The notes beneath the pieces were generated by a model, which did not search any database, was not told the DNA's origin, and saw only the letters and a list, made by a program, of their open reading frames with translations. A program made the position numbers and the translations under genes. Below, in pieces: positions 15,329 through 19,608 of a stretch of 19,608 nt of DNA. The stretch comes from an uncultured Clostridia bacterium (GTDB taxonomy: Bacteria; Bacillota; Clostridia; TANB77; CAG-508): assembly GCA_934180065.1 (NCBI GenBank), contig CAKPRA010000033.1, positions 1 through 19,608 on the forward strand, read 5' to 3'. Each line of letters begins with the position of its first letter. Position 1 is the first letter of the stretch.

Positions 15329-15970
15329 TTATTTTATCATAATTCCTAATAATTTAGATAATTCTAATGCTTGTAATTCACTTACAACTAAACCTTTTAA
15401 GCATTCCTCAGTTACTGCAACACCTGTAATATCACATGTTGACAAATCAATATTTTCTAAACTTGTTCTTATTAACTGAGATGCTATAAGATTAGTATTT
15501 TGAAATTCAACATCTTTAAAATGTAGCTCTTGTATTACAGAATTAGACATTTTATCATCTGCAAAACAAACTTCTTTATAAGTTCCTAATGCAAAACTTG
15601 AATATGATACATTGGAATTTTCTATTAATATATTATACATATTTACATTACAGAAATTTGATCCTACTAATTTGCAATTTCTAAATGTTGCTCTTACAAA
15701 ATTGCATTCATAAAATACAACATTTGAAAAATCACAATTTTCAAATAAAACATCTGTGAAATATACTCGTTCAAATTTGCTATTCAAACATATACAATCT
15801 TTAAATTCACATGAACTAAATTCCATTTTATTTGCTTCAACATTTGCTTCATAACATTTGTTAAAAAAGCAACATGCCACATCCATATCTCTTATTTCTG
15901 CTTCTCTTATTATTCCTTTTATTGTGTTACATTCAGTTATACCATCTAAATTTGGTTTAATAATTTCCAT
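15329..15970 (-). CDS. Pentapeptide-repeat protein
   Basis: A 213-residue protein made of pentapeptide repeats (A/C-D/N-L/F-x-x pattern), for example VYFTDVLFENCDFSNVVFYE and CNFVRATFRNCKLVGSNFCN, over about residues 30-180. Such repeats fold into a right-handed four-sided beta helix. Some relatives (Qnr, MfpA) mimic DNA and bind gyrase. The C-terminal cap KGLVVSELQALELSKLLGIMI is the ending common to soluble Qnr-like and related proteins in Bacillota. No enzymatic residues or signal peptide are visible, so the role is unknown. AGAGGAAGTACAA sets the start. It is transcribed towards copA with about 130 bases between them, probably separately. Confidence 0.85.
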   Translation of the reverse strand: MEIIKPNLDGITECNTIKGIIREAEIRDMDVACCFFNKCYEANVEANKMEFSSCEFKDCICLNSKFERVYFTDVLFENCDFSNVVFYECNFVRATFRNCKLVGSNFCNVNMYNILIENSNVSYSSFALGTYKEVCFADDKMSNSVIQELHFKDVEFQNTNLIASQLIRTSLENIDLSTCDITGVAVTEECLKGLVVSELQALELSKLLGIMIK

Positions 15971-16041
15971 TTGTACTTCCTCTTCTTTCTTATGTATCTA
16001 ATTATGTTTGTGTAGCTTTTTAAATTATTATTCAAATTTAA

Positions 16042-16617
16042 TTAAAAATTTAAAATTTTCTTAAGCTCAGCTTGGGTTTCTTCCAGTGGTTTACTATTTT
16101 CAATATTATATACATGTATATTAGGATATTTTTGTTTAATTTCTTCTGACATTTGCAAGTATACTTGTTGTTGATTTATGCTACTTTGAGCACTGAATTT
16201 TGCATATGCTGGCTCCACTTTTCCATCACGTTTTAGTCTTTCTTCAAATAGATTTTCATCTTTTAAATATAGTGTGATGTAATAGATTTCAAAATCCATT
16301 TTACTAAAATCATCTAACAATTTGTTATATACATCTGTAAATGAATACTCTTTAAATCCTAGTCTACAATAATTTTCTTCTGAAAAAAAAGTTCTGTCAA
16401 ATAATAAATTTATGTTTAGATTTTCCATTTTTTTGATGTATTCGTTTAAGTCTTCGTACATTTTTTGAGATTTTTGTAATCCAGCTTTTGTACTATCACT
16501 TATTCCACTTAATCTGTATAAATTTGTGTGTTTGACACTATTTCTTAAATAGTCTGTGATTGTTGTTTTTCCTGCTCCTTGAGCACCTTCTATTACTATA
16601 ATTTTTGAATTTGCCAT
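16042..16617 (-). CDS. Small P-loop nucleoside/nucleotide kinase-like protein
   Basis: A 191-residue P-loop protein with Walker A GAQGAGKTT (residues 11-19) and LLFDRTF (about 71-77). The DR motif resembles that of deoxynucleoside kinases and thymidylate kinases, and the basic ERLKRDGK looks like the lid. I think it phosphorylates a nucleoside or nucleotide, but the substrate is unknown. It is not a standard Tmk, which has a DRY/DRF context of its own and is somewhat longer. A longer frame starts at 16644, but GGAGGAAAAGCAAA stands right before the ATG at 16617 (MANSKIIVIEG), so that start is chosen. A perfect palindrome lies about 60 bases upstream. Confidence 0.75.
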   Translation of the reverse strand: MANSKIIVIEGAQGAGKTTITDYLRNSVKHTNLYRLSGISDSTKAGLQKSQKMYEDLNEYIKKMENLNINLLFDRTFFSEENYCRLGFKEYSFTDVYNKLLDDFSKMDFEIYYITLYLKDENLFEERLKRDGKVEPAYAKFSAQSSINQQQVYLQMSEEIKQKYPNIHVYNIENSKPLEETQAELKKILNF

Positions 16618-16678
16618 TTTGCTTTTCCTCCGTTTTTTATACATGAATTTTTACAAATTTTCATAATGTAGCCGTTTT

Positions 16679-16703
16679 GAAGATATTATAACATAATATC
16701 TTC
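16679..16703 (-). promoter_or_regulatory. Palindrome with extended -10 upstream of the kinase gene
   Basis: GAAGATATTAT, a 3-nt loop and its exact complement form an 11-bp stem. On the minus strand it contains TGTTATAAT, an extended -10 promoter element (16693-16685). No U-tract follows, which argues against a plain terminator of metG. It may be an operator over the kinase promoter. Confidence 0.4.
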
Positions 16704-16754
16704 TTCACTTCTCTACAATAATAACTGTAATAAATATACAATAACTTTAAACTT

Positions 16755-18344
16755 TTATTTTTTCATTGCATTTTTTATGTATTCTATTTCTTCTTCTTTT
16801 TCAAGTCTTACAAATAAAGGCTCTCCTTTTGATATTACTTTTGTTTCTGGTTTTATTTGATTATTGTTATTTAATGTTTCCCAGTCTTTATCTTGCTCTG
16901 TTAAACCTAATTGAACTAGCATTTTATTTGATGTTTCTGGCATTATTGGTGTTATTAATATTGCTATTTTTCTTAAGTTTTCTGCTAAGTGGAACATTAC
17001 TGATTTTAGTTTTTCTTTTTCTTGTTCATTTTCTGATTTTGATAATGTCCATGGTGCTGTTTCATCTATATATTTGTTTGTTCTTGCTATTATTGCCCAT
17101 ATGTCTGATATTGCATTACTTACATGATATGTATCCATATTATTTTCTACTTTTTCAATTTGACTTTTTGTAAATTCTTCTAATGAATCATCAAATTCTG
17201 TTCTTTCTTTGATTTCTGTTGGTATTGTTCCATCAAAGTATTTGTTCATCATTCCTATTGTTCTGTTTAATAGATTTCCTAAATCATTTGCTAAATCTGA
17301 ATTAAATCTTTCTACAAAATCTTCTGGTGTAAACATTGAATCTTGTGCAAAGCTCATTAATTTTAATAGATAATATTTTGTTGCATCTAGTCCATATCTT
17401 TCTATTAATGTTTCTGGATATATTACATTTCCTACAGATTTTGACATTTTTCCATCTTTCATTACAATCCAGCTATGTGCATATATTTGTTTTGGAAGCT
17501 CTAGCCCTAATGCGTGTAAGAAAATTGGCCAATATATTCCGTGGAATCTTATTATTTCTTTTCCTACTATGTGTAGGTCTGCTGGCCAATATTTTTTGAA
17601 TAAAGAATCATCATCTGACATATAACCTAATGCTGTAATATAGTTTGTTAGAGCATCTAACCATACATATAATACATGTTTTGGATCATTTGGCATTGGA
17701 ATTCCCCAATCAAATGTTGTACGACTTATACATAAATCTTCAAGTCCTGGATTTATAAAATTATTAAATATTTCATTTTTTCTTGATTCTGGCTCTATAA
17801 AATGTGGATTTTCTTTGTAAAATTCTTTTAACCAACCTTCATATTTTTTCATATTGAAGAAATATGATTCTTCTTGCATTTTTGTTACTGGTCTGCCGCA
17901 ATCTGGACATTTTCCGTCTACTAATTGAGTTTCTGTGAAATAATTTTCACAAGGCATACAGTACCAACCTTCATATGTTCCTTTGTAAATGTCACCATTT
18001 TCTAGGAATTTTTCTACTATTTTTTGTACTGCTTTAACATGTCTTTCATCTGTTGTTCTTATAAAATCATTATATCCAATATCCATTAATTTCCATAGCT
18101 TTTTAGCATCAGCTGCCATTTCATCTACATGCTCTTGAGGTGTTAATCCTCTTTTTTCTGCTACAGTTTGAACTTTTTGACCATGTTCATCAAGACCTGT
18201 TAGCATATATGTATCAAAGCCTCTAGCCTTTTTATATCTTCTTATACAATCTGTTAATGTTGTTGCGTATGCTGTACCTATATGAAATTTTCCACTTGGA
18301 TAATATATAGGAGTTGTTATATAAAATTTTTTGTTATTATTCAT
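16755..18344 (-). CDS. metG: Methionyl-tRNA synthetase
   Basis: A class I synthetase that charges both initiator and elongator tRNA-Met. It is 529 residues long. HIGT (21-24) in FHIGTAYATT is the HIGH signature, and KMSKS is at 299-303. The zinc-binding insert has one CxxC pair of each kind (Cys129-132 and Cys146-149: CMPCENYF and CPDCGRP). The anticodon-binding domain fills the C-terminal part and ends at about 525. The extra C-terminal tRNA-binding (EMAP-like) domain of many bacterial MetRS is absent, giving a compact form. The ATG at 18344 is preceded by AAGGAG at a rather long distance of about 12 bases, with ATG GCA TAA inside the gap; no nearer start is available. A promoter inside a perfect palindrome lies directly upstream. 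Confidence 0.96.
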   Translation of the reverse strand: MNNNKKFYITTPIYYPSGKFHIGTAYATTLTDCIRRYKKARGFDTYMLTGLDEHGQKVQTVAEKRGLTPQEHVDEMAADAKKLWKLMDIGYNDFIRTTDERHVKAVQKIVEKFLENGDIYKGTYEGWYCMPCENYFTETQLVDGKCPDCGRPVTKMQEESYFFNMKKYEGWLKEFYKENPHFIEPESRKNEIFNNFINPGLEDLCISRTTFDWGIPMPNDPKHVLYVWLDALTNYITALGYMSDDDSLFKKYWPADLHIVGKEIIRFHGIYWPIFLHALGLELPKQIYAHSWIVMKDGKMSKSVGNVIYPETLIERYGLDATKYYLLKLMSFAQDSMFTPEDFVERFNSDLANDLGNLLNRTIGMMNKYFDGTIPTEIKERTEFDDSLEEFTKSQIEKVENNMDTYHVSNAISDIWAIIARTNKYIDETAPWTLSKSENEQEKEKLKSVMFHLAENLRKIAILITPIMPETSNKMLVQLGLTEQDKDWETLNNNNQIKPETKVISKGEPLFVRLEKEEEIEYIKNAMKK

Positions 18345-18371
18345 TAATTATGCCATCTCCTTTTTATAATT

Positions 18372-18407
18372 AAAATTCCCTATGATTATATAATCATAGG
18401 GAATTTT
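18372..18407. repeat. Perfect 36-bp palindrome upstream of metG
   Basis: Eighteen bases (AAAATTCCCTATGATTAT) are followed at once by their exact reverse complement. It lies about 10 bases before the metG SD. The metG -10 element falls near its centre. It could be an operator, a cruciform, or the hairpin terminating transcription from the gene upstream. Confidence 0.85.
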
Positions 18408-18413
18408 AGTCAA
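18385..18413 (-). promoter_or_regulatory. metG promoter embedded in the palindrome
   Basis: -35 TTGACT (18413-18408), 17-nt spacer and a perfect -10 TATAAT (18390-18385) on the minus strand. The spacer is one palindrome arm and the -10 lies at the start of the other arm. Confidence 0.7.
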
Positions 18414-18450
18414 TGGGAACAGGGGAAAAAATTTAAGTTTGCCAAATAAC

Positions 18451-18479
18451 ATTAAGCATAGAAAATATCTATGCTTAAT
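18451..18479 (-). terminator. Hairpin after the DUF2442 gene
   Basis: ATTAAGCATAG and its exact complement form an 11-bp stem with a 7-nt loop, about 15 bases past the stop codon. The trailing sequence (GTTATTTGG) is only weakly U-rich, so termination may be partial. Confidence 0.6.
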
Positions 18480-18493
18480 ATCATTTAGATTTA

Positions 18494-18736
18494 CTATTTT
18501 ATTAATTTGCTATTTTCATATAACTCATTTGGATCTATATCTTCTCCATTTGTCCATTCTACCGTGACACCAACTGATTTTACTAGTTTAAAATAAGCTA
18601 TATTTTTTAAATTCTTGTAGAATTCTTCTTGTAAATTTTTTTTCATATCATATAATTTTTCTTCACCATTTACATATGTAATTTTTAGAAAGAAATTATC
18701 TAAAGCTTGTACTTCTTTTATTCTTGGTGGTATCAT
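18494..18736 (-). CDS. DUF2442 family protein
   Basis: An 80-residue protein with the DUF2442 pattern: an N-terminal I..V.AL..F.L...Y.NGE.K.YD strand region and the closing VEWTNGEDIDPNELYENSK (W-NG-DIDP-ELY block). The family is small, widespread and of unknown biochemical role. It often follows a DUF4160 gene, and the pair has been suggested to be toxin-antitoxin-like. Here AGGAGGTTAAAATT gives a strong start, and the partner upstream is only a fragment whose stop codon overlaps the SD. The gene is therefore probably an orphan half of that pair. Confidence 0.85.
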   Translation of the reverse strand: MIPPRIKEVQALDNFFLKITYVNGEEKLYDMKKNLQEEFYKNLKNIAYFKLVKSVGVTVEWTNGEDIDPNELYENSKLIK

Positions 18737-18748
18737 AATTTTAACCTC

Positions 18749-18890
18749 CTATTGTAAAGGTGGAATTTTAAAGATTTCACCATCATTTTGACATACTTTC
18801 CATAAAGCTTTTAGCTCTTCTTTATGAATTTCAATCCACGCAGTTACTAATTTTTGTTGTTTTATTGGCAACGCACCTTCTAGAATTTTA
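18749..18890 (-). pseudogene. Truncated DUF4160 remnant
   Basis: In the gap before the DUF2442 gene, one frame reads KILEGALPIKQQKLVTAWIE and continues HKEELKALWKVCQNDG and IFKIPPLQ before a TAG. This matches the C-terminal half of DUF4160 proteins (LP..Q.KLV.AW.E.HKEEL..W, ending I.PL). The N-terminal half is gone: an in-frame TGA lies just before the fragment, and no start codon with an SD is available. The remaining 45 or so codons have no frameshift. Confidence 0.65.
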
Positions 18891-18917
18891 TTTTTTCATA
18901 TATTATAAATCATTCAT

Positions 18918-19364
18918 TTAAAACCAACTTTTTATTTTTTCAATCGCTCTTTTAAGCCAATTTTCCTTTTTAACTTTAACAAGGGCTTCTGTTTCTTTTA
19001 CTGTTTCTATCTTTGTTGCTTGTTGTGTATTTGACTTAAAAATATTTTCTGGATTATATTGCTGTTTCTTTTTTGTTTCTAATTTTTCCCTTTCTTCTAA
19101 TATCATCTTTTTAATTTTTTCTTTTTGCTCTGATGTTGCTAGATAATCTCTGAATATATTGAATAATATTGCTTTTGTTTCTGGTAACATTGGCTGATAT
19201 TTTAGCTCTTGATCTTCATCTACTTCGTAATTATATTCCTCGTTTCGATTTTCTTTTAAAGCTTGTATTACTTCTGGTGGTATTTTTGAGTATTCTTCTT
19301 CATTTAGCTCTTGCAAAATTGTGTATGCTTCTTGATATGCATTTTTACGATTGCTCTTTGCCAT
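18918..19364 (-). CDS. Uncharacterised 148-residue helical protein
   Basis: A charged, helical protein with no membrane segment. It starts MAKSNRKNAYQEAYTILQEL, contains LPETKAILFNIFRDYLATSEQKEKIKKM (in two parts, about 59-87), and has a basic tail WLKRAIEKIKSWF. I have the impression that similar proteins recur in Clostridia, but I know no function. The first block (EEYSKIPPEVIQALKENR) and the middle (a hydrophobic helix then a Lys/Glu-rich helix) suggest a compact N-terminal domain plus a long coiled segment. GGGAGGAAAAA before the ATG is a strong site. It overlaps the end of the upstream ORF by 20 bases, so the two are co-translated. Confidence 0.75.
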   Translation of the reverse strand: MAKSNRKNAYQEAYTILQELNEEEYSKIPPEVIQALKENRNEEYNYEVDEDQELKYQPMLPETKAILFNIFRDYLATSEQKEKIKKMILEEREKLETKKKQQYNPENIFKSNTQQATKIETVKETEALVKVKKENWLKRAIEKIKSWF

Positions 19365-19608
19365 TTTTTCCTCCCTTTTGTTTTGTTTGTGACACTATAA
19401 CAGCTAATGCTTGTTGCTCTTCATCTAACAGCTCTGGGTCGTTTATTGCTGACATAGTTGCTTCTGCTAGCTCTTTGCTAGATTTTATTTTTCTTTCTAA
19501 TGATATTCCTAGCTCTCTTAATCTCTCTACTTGCTCATCTGTTGGCATACCTTTTGTTTTTTTACCTTCTTCTTTAGCTTCTCTATATAAACGCGATATA
19601 GTATTTTT
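19345..19608 (-). CDS. Partial uncharacterised ORF (3' end only)
   Basis: The frame is open to the window edge; the first ATG at 19548 has no usable SD (AGG lies right against it). The visible residues before that Met (ISRLYREAKEEGKKTKG) read on smoothly, so this is the C-terminal part of a longer protein. It carries PTDEQVERLRELGISLERK, a short helical motif, then a charged C-terminus. The family is not recognised. It is translationally coupled to the 148-residue ORF through a 20-base overlap. Confidence 0.6.
   Translation of the reverse strand, partial: KNTISRLYREAKEEGKKTKGMPTDEQVERLRELGISLERKIKSSKELAEATMSAINDPELLDEEQQALAVIVSQTKQKGGKNGKEQS

Noticed and set aside
13127..17599. Plus-strand ORFs inside copA and metG (for example 13127-13339, 16766-17173, 17336-17599)
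   Set aside because: They are antisense frames of well-supported genes, have no ribosome sites, and consist of low-complexity Leu/Phe-rich products.
18414..18440. GGGAACAGGGG stretch as a REP-type element
   Set aside because: It recalls G-rich repeats of some clostridia, but only one copy is seen and no paired arm or transposase is nearby.

Overview
The window is AT-rich DNA with strong Shine-Dalgarno sites (AGGAGG type), sigma-A-like promoters (TTGACA-17-TATAAT type) and U-tract terminators. It reads with the ordinary bacterial code. LexA, MreB/Mbl, Obg, TrpS, MetG, a U32 peptidase and a RluD-type pseudouridine synthase are all closest in style to Bacillota. I infer a low-GC Clostridia-like bacterium, probably chromosomal. 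No rRNA, tRNA, CRISPR array or complete insertion sequence was seen.

Layout. Positions 1-3250 form an accessory-looking block on the minus strand: an unrecognised 273-residue protein, a small ORF overlapping it, a kinase of the aminoglycoside-phosphotransferase fold with its own promoter and terminator, and the broken remains of a MobA/MobL-type relaxase. Positions 3298-4305 encode the cell-shape actin MreB/Mbl. Upstream of it lies an array of three GC-rich units of about 165 bp (4601-5103), and a decayed piece of the same repeat sits where the relaxase remnant is cut off. Positions 5162-8788 hold a membrane-anchored protein, lexA, obg and trpS, all on the minus strand. The trpS leader carries a short SD-led reading frame containing a Trp codon. 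Positions 9138-12473 are a plus-strand pair, a U32 peptidase (RlhA-like) and a RluA-family pseudouridine synthase. They converge on a copper ATPase at a shared bidirectional terminator. Positions 12555-18344 carry copA, a pentapeptide-repeat protein, a small P-loop nucleotide kinase and metG on the minus strand. Positions 18494-19608 carry a DUF2442 protein, a truncated DUF4160 remnant and two uncharacterised ORFs, the last running off the window.

How it fits together. Most genes are housekeeping: translation and rRNA/tRNA maturation (trpS, metG, obg, the pseudouridine synthase, U32), SOS control (lexA), cell shape (mreB/mbl) and copper export (copA). The most unusual material lies between or inside the genes. 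It comprises the repeat array, whose copies differ in a way that preserves base pairing on the minus strand; the Trp-codon leader ORF before trpS; the strong internal start that could release a CopZ-like chaperone from the 3' end of copA; and a perfect palindrome that contains the metG -10 element.
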